Shown: positions 10,113-22,052 of the stretch, piece after piece
How the letters are laid out: each line of letters starts with the position of its first letter
Numbering within the stretch: the first letter of the stretch is position 1
NCBI GenBank assembly: GCA_934045905.1
Contig: OW203768.1
Location: 9,948,316-10,012,315 of the forward strand
Source of the DNA: Leuctra nigra
Taxonomy: Eukaryota > Arthropoda > Insecta > Plecoptera > Leuctridae
DNA length: 64,000 nt
Direction of reading: 5' to 3'
Program-made: the position numbers and the translations under genes
The notes under the pieces: generated by a model
The model's input: only the letters and a program-made list of their open reading frames with translations
The model's database searches: none
Told to the model about the DNA's origin: nothing

Positions 10113-11128
10113 TTGATTTTAGCTTTTGAGCATCAATCTCAATTTTTAGAACGAACAACTGAATATTCATATTAGATTAATATATTATGCACTTCTTTTT
10201 ATATGTTTCTTTAACTGCCTATAAGTAATATTATCTATTAAATTATGACTAAAATACAAACGTCACAGTGTCAGTGCGATTTCCATGGAAGGACTTTTTA
10301 TAAGTGTAATTATCTAATTGATTTGTGCATTCCAACGTCATTCTTATCAAGTGTCCATGACCACGGTTGTTTGGTTGAGTCATACAGAAACCTTGGTCCG
10401 TGACTCTTTATCACACACAGTGAGATAATATAATGGGATAATTCGAGAAAATAATTGGAACACGACTGACCTCTGGTGGATTCTTTGGTACTATCCATAA
10501 TGGAGGATATAAAGGGCTTATTTATGTAAATAAATTATATAAAATTTGCTTTAGTTGTTTGTTATAACTGAAAAAGTAAACTTGTAACTAAATCTAAATT
10601 TCATTTGTTTCTCCTTTTTCACTGGCCCTATGGAAACACGAACATCAAAATAAAAAAGTGTATCTAAAAAGTTTCCTGCCAGAAGTGGCTCCATCACGTA
10701 TCGCTTATTTGTTCGAATAACAACCATAAAGACTGTGGATGAATGGCTCAGACAGACAGATGTGATTTCAATTAATATATTGTTGTTTACAGCATTGTGT
10801 AAAAATCGCGACACGAATATTCCGTTGTGGAGAAACCTGGGGTAGGAAATTGTTTTCAAACCGAATGTACCTACCTATTAAATATTATTTTTTATTTTGT
10901 TGAAGTAATACCGTGGAGTCTTTGCTTGGAGATTCCAAATTATTATTATTTGTTTGTTTATTATTTTATCTTTTTACTTTTCTGTAAAGATAAAATTGGG
11001 ATTTTTGATGTATCTTAATTTCTTTGTATGTTTATATTTCGCCAGTATCAATTAATTTTAATGAACTCCCATTGATATCAGAAACTGAATTGACGATATC
11101 ACATTGTGAAACTTGGTTTTGATTCTGA
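10113..11128. other. AT-rich spacer, nothing recognised
   Basis: Only short random ORFs. No repeat end or RNA gene seen. Confidence 0.3.
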
Positions 11129-11371
11129 ATAGTTCGAAATTCAATCATCAATTCCTCAATTTGCCTCCAATTTGCGTGCGTGCATGGGGAGGTCACGGAC
11201 GTGTGTAACTGCTGCCCCGCGTGCGGCAAGGGCCTGGGGGAGCCCTGCGGGGGCACCTGGGGCTACACCGGCAAGTGTGCGGGCGACATGACGTGTTTGA
11301 AGACGGTGGGGCAGATTGCTAATGTACATGCGGAGGGGTTGTGTATTCTCCCGACGAAACAGAAAGTTTGA
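11129..11371 (+). pseudogene. IGFBP-N-like protein, copy 2 (5'-truncated)
   Basis: From about 11177 the frame reads CVHGEVTDVCNCCPACGKGL and continues to a stop at 11369-11371, clearly homologous to residues 30 onward of the copy at 15571 (CLHGEVKDVCNCCNACAKG). The signal peptide and first three cysteines are missing. Upstream in frame the peptide is unrelated, with a stop at 11126-11128, and there is no TTTCAG-ATG junction like that of the two intact copies. The preserved 3' two-thirds contains no stop, so the loss may be recent. It is probably a truncated duplicate; a missing upstream exon is the alternative, but both intact copies carry the whole protein in one exon. Confidence 0.75.
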
Positions 11372-11609
11372 TTGTTGATGATTTTTCAATTTAGGTCGAC
11401 GGTGTTTTTAAGATTAATACTACACATAAAATTTGAAAGACCAGTCAATACTATCAACTTTTGATTGGTCAAATTTGTTCTGCACATGTGCAGAGTCACA
11501 TTATCGTCACCAAAGTGACTCTGCGCACGAGCCAAGAAAACAATTGTTTATCCGAATCGGCATTTAAGATCAAAGTTAAAAAAGTAGTGGTAAAGTTAGG
11601 TACCAGTTA
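11372..11609. other. Spacer with a short inverted repeat
   Basis: GCAGAGTCAC and GTGACTCTGC form a 10-bp stem around 11490-11525. Nothing else recognised before the LINE duplication. Confidence 0.3.
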
Positions 11610-11693
11610 TTATTAAATTATCTTCTTCTTCTTCTTCTGTTAGCTAGGAGATTCCTCCTGTTGCTCGGCCTCTTCTTCTTTTCTCCTCTAGGA

Positions 11694-13140
11694 CTAGGAT
11701 TGCCAGCTATCTGCCCATCTCTTGAGCGGTCGTCCTGGTAGTCTTCTCCCCGAAGGTCGTCCCTGTTTACAAATGCGGGCAAGTCGCTCATCTCCCATCC
11801 TCTCCACATGGCTGTTCCATTCCTTCTTCCTGATCTTATTCCATTCCACCACGTCTTGAACGCCACATTGCTCCCTAATATCATCACTTCTTTGACAGTC
11901 CAGAAGCGTGACTCCTGCTATGGATCTTAGAACTCTCATCTCGACAGTCCTAGCCTTTTGCTTTGTTTTTGCTGTCTCCGCTCTGGTTTCGGCTGCGTAT
12001 GTCAAGACCGGACGCACCATCACTTTATAAATTCTGCTCTTGCATTCTCTACGCATGTACTTATTCCTCCAAATAGTGCTTCTCAGATATCCCGCTACCT
12101 GCGCCGCTTTCATTGATTGCTGCTGAACTTCACGAAGTAAGTCTCTGCTGCTTGTTATATCTACACCTAGATATTTGAAAGACATAACTTGCTCGACTAT
12201 ACTCCCATCAATTTCCAATTTACACCTAACTGGCGTCTTGCTTATTACCATTGTTTTGGTCTTTTCAACAGATATTTCCATGTTATATGTTTTTCCAGTT
12301 ATATTAAATTGATGAAGTAATCGCTGCAGATTGTCTTCACTATTAGCCAGCAAAACTGCATCGTCAGCAAAACATATAATGTTTACATTGCTATTGCCCA
12401 ACTTGTAGCCATCTTTGCATTTAACCGCCTCTATTAGTTTGTTCATCACCAAATTAAAGAGAAAGGGGCTGAGGGAGTCACCCTGCCTAATGCCTTTTCT
12501 TATTAATATAGGCTCAGTTCTGCCATTGGATGTTATCACCCTGGTGGTGCTACCCGTATTAATATCATCGATTACATCAATAATAGCGCGCGGTATGCCG
12601 TGTTCTTTTAATATATTTAGGACATCATATTTCTGCACCCTATCAAAGGCTTTTTTAAAATCTACAAAGCAGAGAAACAATGGGTGATCATACTCTATGG
12701 CCTTTTCTACTAATTGCCGTAACATGAAAATCGCGTCAATTGTGCTTCTGTTCTTCCTGAACCCTTGTTGTTCCTCTGCAATGCTTATTCTTTCTTGGAG
12801 CTCATCTTTTATTACTGCCGTGAACAACTTTGCTACGGAATTCATTAACGTGATACCGCGATAATTTTCTGGGTTGTTTTTGTCCCCTTTTTTGTGTATA
12901 GGTATTGTCAAACTGCATTTCCAGTCGTCCGGGACTTTTCTTTCACTCATTACTTTATTGAAAAGGTCTTGCACATGATTCTGTAATGAGCCTCCACCGT
13001 ACCTAATCATTTCATTGTAGATACCATCTGGACCTGCAGCTTTCCGGTTACTCATTCTTGAGATTGCATTCGTTATCTTGTTTGGCGAGAATACAATATC
13101 ATCATTAATGCTATAGTCGTCATTATTTCCATTTTTTTTG
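11694..13140 (-). pseudogene. RTE LINE reverse transcriptase part
   Basis: Downstream of the A8 frameshift this frame carries KAAGPDGI, IPIHKKGDKNNPENYRGI, EEQQGFRKNRSTIDA, FVDFKKAFDRV (motif A), GIRQGDSLSPFLFN, CFADDAVLLA (catalytic FADD), FKYLGVDI and the C-terminal GRPLKRWADSW typical of RTE elements. All catalytic aspartates are present. The frame extends to 13214 with a different reading of the upstream linker; the real protein would enter it near 13140. The element's own product is broken unless frameshifting restores it. Confidence 0.87.
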
Positions 13141-14502
13141 TCCGAGTTGCTGAATTTCAGATGCAGTAAGAGTGGAGTACAGTGATGTAAAACTTTCATA
13201 CCACTGACTGGCATCTATATTATTTATAACAACATACTCGTTTATTTCCTTTTTTTGTTTCCTAAGCATTTTCCAGATACTTCTTTGTATTCCATACATA
13301 TCATATTCTAAGTCCTTAGTATATTTTTCCCAATATTGTTCCTTTAATTTCCTAATTTCCCTACTAACTCTGTTCCTCACTAGTGTATACTTATGGTACT
13401 CATTAGGAATTGGGTTGGACTTGTATGCCAAGAATGCCTTCTTCTTCTCTTCTGCTAGAATCTTAACGCTTTCATCATACCAAGGGGTCTTTCGGTTCCC
13501 TGTATTACTAGATGTTATCCTAGTTCCCAGTGCCTCGTTCGCTGCTGACTGTAAGCTCAATTTCATTTTCGTCCATGTTTCATCCGCTGAACATCCCTGT
13601 GGAATTCGATTAGCGATTAACTTTTCTTCTAATCTTGACTTGTAGAGGTATTGTGTGCTGGACGTTGCAATTCTTTCAATATTCAACATCTCTCTGCATA
13701 CTGGTGTAACTTTCTTTAATCTAATTTTGAGATTCATCTTGCATAAAACTAAACCATGATCGGAGCCTATGTTGGCTGACGAGAGTGTACGCACGTCTAG
13801 AACTTGGCTAGGATGTATCTCTCTATTAGTTATAATAAAGTCGATCATTGAATGCTGCCCTCTTGTGTTGGTCCATGTTCTCTTCTGCTGTGGTGGATGG
13901 TCAAAAAAGGTGTTGTTAACTCTGAGTTCATTAAGAGCACAAAACTCTACAAGTTCCTCCCCACTCTCATTGAATACAGGTTCGTTGAATCTCTGCTTAA
14001 CACCCCTAAGAGGCATGTTTCCAATTCGGGCATTAAAATCTCCTATTAGCATAACTTTATCTTGGGTTGGTAAAGAATTTAACACATTTTGCAGACTATC
14101 GTAAAAGCCTTCCCTTTCAGCTCTTGACTTACTAGTGTCTGGTGCATATACCGAAATGATATTCAACTTGACGTCATTGCACGATAATGAAACAAGAAGT
14201 ATTCTTTCGCCAACATATTTGATGTCCAGTATGTTATTAACGAATTTCTTATGGATAAGCATTCCTGTACCAGCATGTGCCCTACTTGTTCTAGGAACTC
14301 CGCTGTACACAAACATGTAGTTGTTCCTCATCGTGGATCCACAACCCTTCCGTTTTGTTTCGCTCAGGCCGCATATGTCAATGTTGTGCGTCTCCATCTC
14401 TAAGATGATTTCCTCTTCCTTATTATTCCAAGTTAAGATGTTCCATATGGCTATTCTAATCGTATCCGCATTCTTAGTCCGTTGTCTCGCTGGTGTCATC
14501 AT
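13123..14502 (-). pseudogene. RTE LINE endonuclease part, ends in a frameshift
   Basis: The 459-residue frame contains the endonuclease motifs in order: IAIWNILTWN, CGLSETKRKG, LIGDFNARIG, DFIITN and GSDHGLV. It runs into the linker before the reverse transcriptase and is diverted at a run of eight A (13132-13139, T on plus), giving a short tail QKKWK and a stop. Removing one A from the run would keep the frame open into the RT. Proteins of this type are often annotated as craniofacial development protein 2-like. Confidence 0.85.
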
Positions 14503-14689
14503 CGTGGGATCCGTCCTGTTCCGAGGCCTCTTGTAGTTTCTGTGAGCAGCGTTTTTTCTTTACGGTAGGTAGGTTGCTAGCCTTGCCTACCAACCTTCCT
14601 CCTATATCCGGGCTTAGGACCGGCAACAACTGGAACCGAACTACTCGATCCATCCGATTCCAATTGCAGGCGGAGTTATTAAATTATCG

Positions 14690-15530
14690 ACCAATATAAT
14701 TATCATTCAAGATTACACACTATTGGCAATAACTGACTATTTTCACTTGGTACTATACGCTTATTTCACTATTTCAGAAAGGGGTTATGAATATATCTTA
14801 AATTTAATAACCTTATGTAAATCGTAGGCAAATTTTACGCTTAAATTTTTTTATTGGTACTTTATTCGCTTCAGTTTTACAATCTGCGTTTACAATCTAG
14901 TTTACAATTCTTGCAGACTTCCAATGTAATTATTCACTTAATAACACTCCATAATTATAAATTTAATCATTCGTTAATCATTTTACAGATATTCCATCAT
15001 ATAGATTGTTGTTGTTACTTTCCCTATTAGCAATGTAATCAAGGCCATAACAAATACCTAACGATTATTACAAGAAAACATAGTTACCATCAAACTACCT
15101 AAGCTAGAGTTTTAAATTAAATGATTTATAAGTTTAAAGAAAATATTGAACCTATCGTAATACGGGTAACACAAATTATTGTGTATATTATGTTTTAATA
15201 ATATCAGTATTTCTTACTGAGATACTAATAAAATATTTTCTGAAATATACATAATCTAAGAAATTGCGCCTATTTCATATTTACCTACTATATCCCTACT
15301 TCCTAAAGTTTCTTCTATCGTAAACAGTAAGAGTGATAAGAATTAGACATCAAACAGGAAAGCTTCAAAGCAATCTAATATGTGTGCGTGCACTCAAATG
15401 CAGGGATGATTATAAAATCAACGGCACTAATTTAGCACTAAATATCTGCAAAATTTCAGATCGATTGGTTTCTTGGGGGGTGCCAACCTCTTGCACATAA
15501 TTTTAATATCTTTGACGATTGTTAAATCAC
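14690..15530. other. AT-rich spacer upstream of copy 3
   Basis: No repeat ends or ORFs of note. Around 15447-15470 is the word AAAATTTCAGATCGATTGGT, which recurs in transposon copies at about 36026 and, slightly changed, 41008. A 5' UTR exon for the next gene may lie here but I cannot place it. Confidence 0.3.
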
Positions 15531-15570
15531 ATTGCAAATGAGTTTTCTATGTCACTCTTCTAATCTTCAG

Positions 15571-15858
15571 ATGTCAAGACTTCTCCTCATCACCACGGCA
15601 CTTCTTCTCATCGCCTTCTCGTCAGCACTCAAGTGCCGTCAGTGCGGCACTTACACCTGCGAGCCTCCCACTGGCTGCCTCCATGGGGAGGTGAAGGACG
15701 TGTGCAACTGCTGCAACGCCTGCGCAAAGGGCCCGGGGGAGGCCTGCGGCGGGCCCTGGGACCTCACAGGGAAATGTGCTAGTAATCTTACCTGCTTGAG
15801 GCCCAGTAGGGAGGTGGACTATGTTCATGCTGATGGAATCTGTAAAGAAAACGTCTAA
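15571..15858 (+). CDS. Secreted IGFBP-N-like cysteine-rich protein, copy 3
   Basis: A 95-residue protein starting MSRLLLITTALLLIAFSSA, a clear signal peptide of about 19 residues. The mature part has 12 cysteines, the number in the IGFBP N-terminal domain, with CNCCNACAKGPGEACGG at its core and GKC...C...C downstream. The upstream in-frame ATG at 15538 is not preferred, because ATG 15571 directly follows a splice acceptor (CTTCAG, 15565-15570), exactly as in copy 1, and leaves an N-terminal signal peptide. The CDS is one exon, with the 5' UTR spliced from upstream. A poly(A) signal is at 15896-15901. Role and ligand unknown. Confidence 0.85.
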   Translation: MSRLLLITTALLLIAFSSALKCRQCGTYTCEPPTGCLHGEVKDVCNCCNACAKGPGEACGGPWDLTGKCASNLTCLRPSREVDYVHADGICKENV

Positions 15859-15895
15859 ATTATAAGATATCTTATATTTACTTCATTATAATTTA

Positions 15896-15901
15896 AATAA
15901 A
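15896..15901 (+). terminator. Poly(A) signal AATAAA
   Basis: Lies 38 nt after the stop codon of IGFBP-like copy 3. Confidence 0.65.
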
Positions 15902-17469
15902 CGAATACAATCAATTTGTTACCATCTAGGCTTACTGCCCCCAAAGGGATGATATTTTTTATTTTTATAATTTTAGGACATGTCTACAGCTCGTGGGACA
16001 TTCCTCCTCCGAAAATTAAACCTCATTGAAATAAAGTTTTGACAATTCTTTTGCCAGTACCATAAATTTTACAAGTTTGTAAAAATTATGCATTGGATTT
16101 TTTTGTGGCGTCAAAAATCAACTAGCATTACAAAAACTACATCTAACAAACCACGAACAAAATTAATCGTACCAAATATCTACCGTTAGACCCAAATTAA
16201 AATAATGGTTAGCTTCGCGTATGAAATTGCCTTGAAATTTGCTTCGCTTTTAACAAGCATCAATGAAATTGTATCATATTATTACATACGTGATTACTGA
16301 TTAAGTCATTATAATAACTTCCTACGGCCGGTAAGAAAGATATATAACTCAATTTACTACCCTTGGAGGTTAAATAATATGTTAATAGAAGTCTATTGAC
16401 TAGACAAGTTTTTAAATAGGAATCTGATTATTTTGGCACATCCTTCCCGAACATGTTTGACCTTTGAGTTTCTTTAAGATGCACTAACATTTTCTGAGAT
16501 ATTCAATGAAGTTGGACAGTGCTGTTATATATTATGGATAATGATTTTGCGCATTGTTGACAGCTTTAAAGAAATAGATATTTCTTAAAAATTAAAACAT
16601 TTCTAAATTCTGAATTTTTAAAATTTGGACTTTTTTGCAAAATATAGCATTTTATAACTTTTAAAATTGTCAGCGATACACAAGAGCATTTTATTCTTGA
16701 AAACATGTTACATCATTGTTGCTGCAAAAAAGCAGAAAATGGCGTAGCCCTCTTATGTCAGATTAGAAAGATAATATTATGTATAATGTATTTCATATTT
16801 TGCCTACTCCTGAGCCAGAATTATCGACCTATAAATGAGTTATTCACTTAATTCGGAGAATTCTTTGAATTGTGTTCCATCAAAATGTCTCCTAAGCTCT
16901 GGCCGATCTTTGTGTTTATCTATGCATGTATCATTTTTATGTGCTATTAAAAAAATCGTATTATCAATTTAAGATTAGTCAATACTTCATAATCATCTTC
17001 ATCCAATAATAATTATAAGTTTGTTCTTTTGTAGTAAATTGTACTTGAATATAGGTATATTTTAACTTCAGTTTTAAATAAGCTAGATTTTGTGGTTAAC
17101 CACATTATGTTGGACCCGTTTATAATTTTATAATAAATGAATTTCTCTCTGAATGGTTATAAAAAATCTGATTACCTACATGACAAAATAATTCAAAATG
17201 ATGAATGTGAAGTTTTTTTTACCGCTGGCGAATCTAATTGTGTATTAGAGAATGGCCATGTGTCAAAAAATAGCGAAATGGAGTTGTGACTTGCAAAAAT
17301 TATATTTTGTATGTTTCTAGCTCAGTCACCCGGCGTTGCTCGTGCTTGTTGGGGAGTATTGGTCAGGAGGGGGTGGGAACTCATATTACGGCACTGATAA
17401 TCATGTATAACCCCCCTCCCTTCCTGATCTGATGACGCAATACTTTCAGTGCATGTACTTTTTTTGTCT
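15902..17469. other. Spacer with a decayed copy of the GMC 3' flank
   Basis: Mostly AT-rich. At 16795-16950 a stretch (GCCTACTCCTGAGCCAGAAT, then GACCTATAAATGAG, then GTGTTCCATCAAAATG) aligns in order with the 3' flanks of GMC genes 1 (24945-25070) and 2 (32350-32500). No GMC coding sequence is near it. Confidence 0.5.
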
Positions 17470-17640
17470 GGGGCTTAACGTCGCACTGTTCTGCAGCGAG
17501 GCTAATGGCGACGGATGAATGGTTATGAGGATGATTGGGAGATGATGGTGAAGATTAGGTAAGGATGGAAGGAGGCGGTCGTGGCCTATTAGTAGGGTAC
17601 CTTCCCAGCATTTGCCTGTCGACTGAGGGAAAACCACGAA
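17470..17640 (+). repeat. SINE-like dispersed repeat, best copy
   Basis: Begins GGGCTTAACGTCGCACTG and contains GGCGACGGATGAATGG, GATGATTGGGAGATGATG and CGACTGAGGGAAAACCACG. At least three other partial copies lie in this window (8330, 45598, 51917). No ORF. Confidence 0.65.
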
Positions 17641-17926
17641 AAATTGCTGGAAAGTGTATAATATAATGCTGAAGGTAAGAATTCTAGAAAAAAAACTGAA
17701 CTTAAAACAACGGGTTTCAATTATCTCAAAATTATTGGCAATGGCAGCCCTTTCTAAAATACTAGATTCAATTATTATTGTAGCAATTTGCAGCATCATT
17801 ATATAAGTGAAATTTCTTACTGCCAAATGTCATACAAATAAAGGACCATTCACAGTTCAACTTAGGACGTAAACAATTTAGAATGATAATATTCACAATG
17901 GTTTGATATAGTTATAATTAAGTAAT

Positions 17927-18214
17927 TAATTAAGTACTACTTTTGGGTAATATCCGTGTAGGTATAATTGTTTAATACTCCAACGTTTCAATCACATAGC
18001 AGTGATCATCTTCAGGGACAAAATAAATTCAAAATTAATAAAACAGTGCTAACAGTCTTGTGTGACATTTGCATTTTTCCTAGCTCTGTTAGCACTGTTT
18101 TATTAATTTTGAATTTATTTTGTCCCTGAAGATGATCACTGCTATGTGATTGAAACGTTGGAGTATTAAACAATTATATCTACACGGATATTACCCAAAA
18201 GTAGTACTTAATTA
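17927..18214. repeat. Long foldback element (129-bp arms)
   Basis: Arms 17927-18055 and 18086-18214 are near-perfect reverse complements around a 30-base spacer. The transcript would form one long hairpin. The arms include the word AACGTTTCAATCACATAGCA. No ORF. Confidence 0.85.
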
Positions 18215-18270
18215 TATATATATAATTAATACCAACTGCAAATTGAAAAGATTTGCCTACCTTGTTAGTC

Positions 18271-18296
18271 ATATATATATATATATATATATATAT
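18271..18296. repeat. (TA)n microsatellite
   Basis: 13 TA units. Confidence 0.9.
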
Positions 18297-18506
18297 TTAT
18301 TTAGATTGTGTTGTGTGACCTTGGTCAAATTTTGTATATGTTTTAAATTGACGTGGTTTATACAAACCAAATTATGAGTCATAAATTGTAATCAAAATAA
18401 ATAAAAACATATCTACTTACAGAAGTTAATGTAACAAAAATGTTCCAAGCTTCCAAACTTTGTAAATAATTTCGTAAGTTTAAGTTAACGGTGCATTGTG
18501 AATATG

Positions 18507-18649
18507 CCTTAAGGATACCTTGTACTCAGGTAACCTTGCTTCGCTTTTGGCAAATGTACACTTTAGTTGATGCAGTTGAGTCACTGGGTCCGGAGAGGAA
18601 GCAGGTTTCGCACTCGTCATTTCAGATCGTATTGTCAACGATAGATGAG
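18507..18649 (+). promoter_or_regulatory. Promoter and non-coding exon 1 of GMC gene 1
   Basis: CCTTAAGGATACCTTGT and GGTAACCTTGCTTCGC recur, with changes, before GMC genes 3 and 4. An initiator-like TTTAGTTG (18562-18569) marks the probable start. The exon ends at a strong donor GAG|GTAAGT (18650). The same order (block, initiator-like site, TCACTGG..., donor) occurs four times in the window, each upstream of one GMC CDS. That conservation is the evidence; the start site is inferred. Confidence 0.65.
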
Positions 18650-19389
18650 GTAAGTTGAAGGCATCATTTATGGACTACATTTTACAGAGTTTCCACTTCC
18701 AATTACATAATTTATCAAAATACTAATGCAGAAAAATAATTTAATATTTTTTTCGAATACCATCCAATTTGTACACGTAATTTCGCAATTGGTTCGTTAG
18801 TTACGACAAAATTAAGTTACATAACTTTTTCAATTACAATTTTGCTTTTTTTAGTATTTCAATAAAATATGAAAATCATTCTAAATTATCTCAGCATATT
18901 TCGAATCCAATTTTTTTCTCAAATAGTTATAGATGTATACGTTTGGCCGCATTTAATTGGACAGAACTGAATTTTTTACTATATTTTTGTTAGTCGCGGC
19001 CTTCTTCATAATTATGCTGATTCACTTGATTTCATTGTTTCGCATTGTAAAAATATGGCGTACAAAAAGGAATAAAATATTTAAAATGAAATCAATTTGG
19101 AGTTGTTTTGTGTAGGTATACGGTTTGGAATGATTCGTTGTGAAATAAGGAATATTCTCGATTGTTTCAGGTAATTGTGCTTAATATTTTCGTCTTGTCC
19201 AGTCAAATGTGCTTGTATGCACATTTTCGCCGTATTTGCAACCACATTTCACTTCAGTTAAGCCTTCTGATTATTAAAGTGTCAAATGATACATTGAGAC
19301 TTGAGAGCGATCTTTTGAGAACACTTCAGTACAACCGAATTATTGTAACCCCTCACACTATAAGCATATATGAAACAGTGTAAAGTGAC

Positions 19390-19567
19390 CCGCAGTCGAT
19401 CTGTGGATTGGGATTTTCTTGAAAAACAGGCATTTTACGAACCCCTTAGCGAGCTCAACCCAAGAGAAGGCTCGGCATGAACAATGAATGGGGCATGGTG
19501 CGCACGCAGGTAAAGTAGGGGACGGGAAAGTAAAAATACCCTTTTCCAATCCACAGATCGACTGCGG
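19390..19567. mobile_element. 178-bp MITE with 22-bp perfect inverted ends
   Basis: The ends are CCGCAGTCGATCTGTGGATT (first 20 of 22 bp) and the exact reverse complement. The target duplication is unclear (flanks GTGAC and ATGAC). No ORF. Confidence 0.75.
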
Positions 19568-19658
19568 ATGACTTATAGCAGTGTGAAACAGTGTATCAGT
19601 ATGGCAAAGCAGTAATGAAGAGACATATTTTTTTATTTTGAGAGAAACTCGTCTGATT

Positions 19659-20107
19659 GCATAGGACTTTTTCATTTTTGTTTCATGCCTTGTTATTAGG
19701 CGCCGGTTATTCAACAAACCCGTACAAAACGGTGAAATTTCCAATACGATTGGAGACTATAAGCCCGTGAACCAATAGAACTCAAATGTTAATCATGATT
19801 AGGTAGATAAGGACAAACTTAGGGTTATCGCTCGGCACATTCTTTAAATTAAATTTCATTACGGCACCCAGCGACACAAGAAATTAGTCAATTTCTCACC
19901 AAAAATCAAATAATTATTAAACTACCTCATCATTGTTACTATACTGAGCAAAGCAAAAAATATAAAAAAAATGTATAACCCTAAGTTTGTATTTTATTTA
20001 ATCACGATCAAAATTTGCAATCATTTCGTCAACCCATTTTGTCTCCAACCGTATCCAAAAAAAGCCTACAACAAGCGGCAAAATCGCTTGCACTTGCACC
20101 ACCTTAA
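19659..20107. repeat. Dispersed repeat ending in TTAA, copy 1
   Basis: Shares with 51022-51426 the ordered words GTTATTCAACAAA, CGATTGGAGAC, TCATGATTA, CTTAGGGTTATC, TTTCGTCAACCCATTTTGTC and CAAGCGGCAAAATCGCT, ending at TTAA. Both copies are in first introns of GMC genes and in the same orientation. Confidence 0.7.
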
Positions 20108-21237
20108 ATCAGTTCAGTTACTAAAGAGGTGACTCTAAAATGTCATCGACTGTTACTATACAATCGAGTCCTTGACAAACTGTAAATGTAAAAGAGCATG
20201 AAAAAACTGATCCTTATAGCAGGTATGTAACTGTACAGTAATTACATTCAAAACGTATCAAATTGCTCCCTTTTGATCGTTGACCTTCAATGAAATTAAA
20301 TGTTCCATTAGAACATGGTAGATCCTAATCTAAACCACATTCAGAATTAAATTATTAAAAATACCAATTCATATCAAAGAACAATGAAGGCTGGAATTTA
20401 TAGTTCTATACAATTTTAAATTTCTTACCGGTCAAAGACTCTTCATATATTTATTGATATACACATATTGTTTTTAATCGACTCATAATAAAGTTTTTAT
20501 TGGCATATAAAAGCATTAACATAAAAAAATAATACAAAGAAGAAAAACGGCACAAAGTCTTGAGGGCTCGTCTATACAATAAACTTACACAACGTCTATA
20601 ACTGCACATTCACTGTACGAGATAATCACAATAATGTACCAGAACACAAAATAAGTGAGAGTATAATGAACATTGCTGTATTGAAAGCTGACAAAATTAC
20701 CATAGAGGCACACAAAAGACTGCGTGAAAGGAGAATCGATATATATATTTTTTAATGAAGCTAACATTTAAAAAACATTTAAACAACAACATTTATGATG
20801 CATAATAAAAACAGACAAATTCATTAATCAATTTTTTTTGCAAGATTTCAAGATTGTCATGAAGCCAGTATAGTTTTTATTAGTATAGTATAGTATACTG
20901 TAGTTAAGTATAGTTTTTATAAAGTTTTTATTTTTGTTTCTTATTAAAATCACAAGATAAGGTCAGACGACTAATAATATCACGGGTTATTATTAGTTAA
21001 TCAAGGTGTAATGATATTAAACCGTGATAAGTCTAAACAAGGGGCAGGCAGGGAGCAAAATAGTAATATCTACAAATATTACGGTTGGTTTATAACTAAA
21101 TATCATACGATATGAAAAAACACTTAAATTAAAGTCAGGGGTGAACTGAGTCAGCCTGCTCCATTAGCACAGTTGATTTGTTACTTCTAGATAATGCAAA
21201 GATAATTAGATGCAAATAAGTCATACGATGTAACCAA

Positions 21238-22052
21238 CAGTGTTGAGTAGTAACTTAACGAAAGTAACGCGTTACCGGTAACGCGTTACATTTCAGGAAC
21301 TTTAGTGGTAACTTAGTTCCTTATTTTCAGTCAGGAACTTTAACTGATAAAGTTCCTTTATTGATGTAACGTTTATATTACGTTACGTTACTTTCAAAGT
21401 TCCTTTTTTCGTTTGAACAGACTCTACTTTTTCAGCAATCTTCCAAAAATTTCCCAACTTATACTTCCGGAGTAGCGATCTGCCATTAAAACAAGTTTCC
21501 ACTGGCAGTGCAGCTGCATTAGTCATTGGTTTGGAATGTGCATGCCCTCGTCAGTGATGATAAGGGGATGAGGGGTAGAGGGAGGACCAATGAGAATCAC
21601 CCCCTCACTTGACCTTGGCTTGTTGCAGTGTGACGTAGCAGCTCATTCTCCCTTCAACCATCGTCGCCATTACTTGCGCCAGAGCATTGTTTATAACCTC
21701 TTCTAGTGTTTCAATTTCGTTACGTGTGAATTTCTATCTATTGTAGATTTATATTGGTGATGAAAATGCGTGTAAATGAAACTATTTGCCGTGATACTTT
21801 GTGCAGACAAAAATGCTACCCTGTATCTATGACATTACGTTTTAAACCACTATACCCTGCCGCAATATTCACGATTTTTTCCTAAAAAATCCATCGGTAA
21901 CTTTGAAAGTAACTTTGCAAGTAACTTTGGGTAACTGGTAACTTGTAAGTTCCTTTTTTCATGAAGTAACTTAACTTTAACTAAGTTCCTTTTTTGACCA
22001 AGTAACTTAACTTTAACGAAGTTCCTTTTCTCAAGTAACTTACTCAACACTG
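21238..22052. mobile_element. Non-autonomous hAT element (815 bp)
   Basis: Ends CAGTGTTGAGTA and ACTCAACACTG with the perfect 8-bp duplication GTAACCAA (21230-21237, 22053-22060). The ends are built of iterated AAGTAACTT and AAGTTCCTTTT words; a palindrome of GTAACGCGTTACCGG type lies near 21262. No transposase. Confidence 0.9.

Larger units (their letters stand above)
11623..14676 (-). mobile_element. Near-complete RTE-type LINE
   Basis: About 3.05 kb, the usual size of an RTE element. It is flanked by the perfect 13-bp duplication TTATTAAATTATC (11610-11622 and 14677-14689). On the minus strand the 5' end is at 14676 and the 3' end is a (GAA)n simple repeat (TTC on plus, 11623-11636). It encodes endonuclease then reverse transcriptase, with one frameshift. 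The undamaged duplication and long frames indicate a recent insertion between IGFBP-like copies 2 and 3. Confidence 0.88.

Noticed and set aside
12415..14699. Several plus-strand ORFs in 12.4-14.7 kb
   Set aside because: Antisense shadows of the minus-strand RTE LINE.
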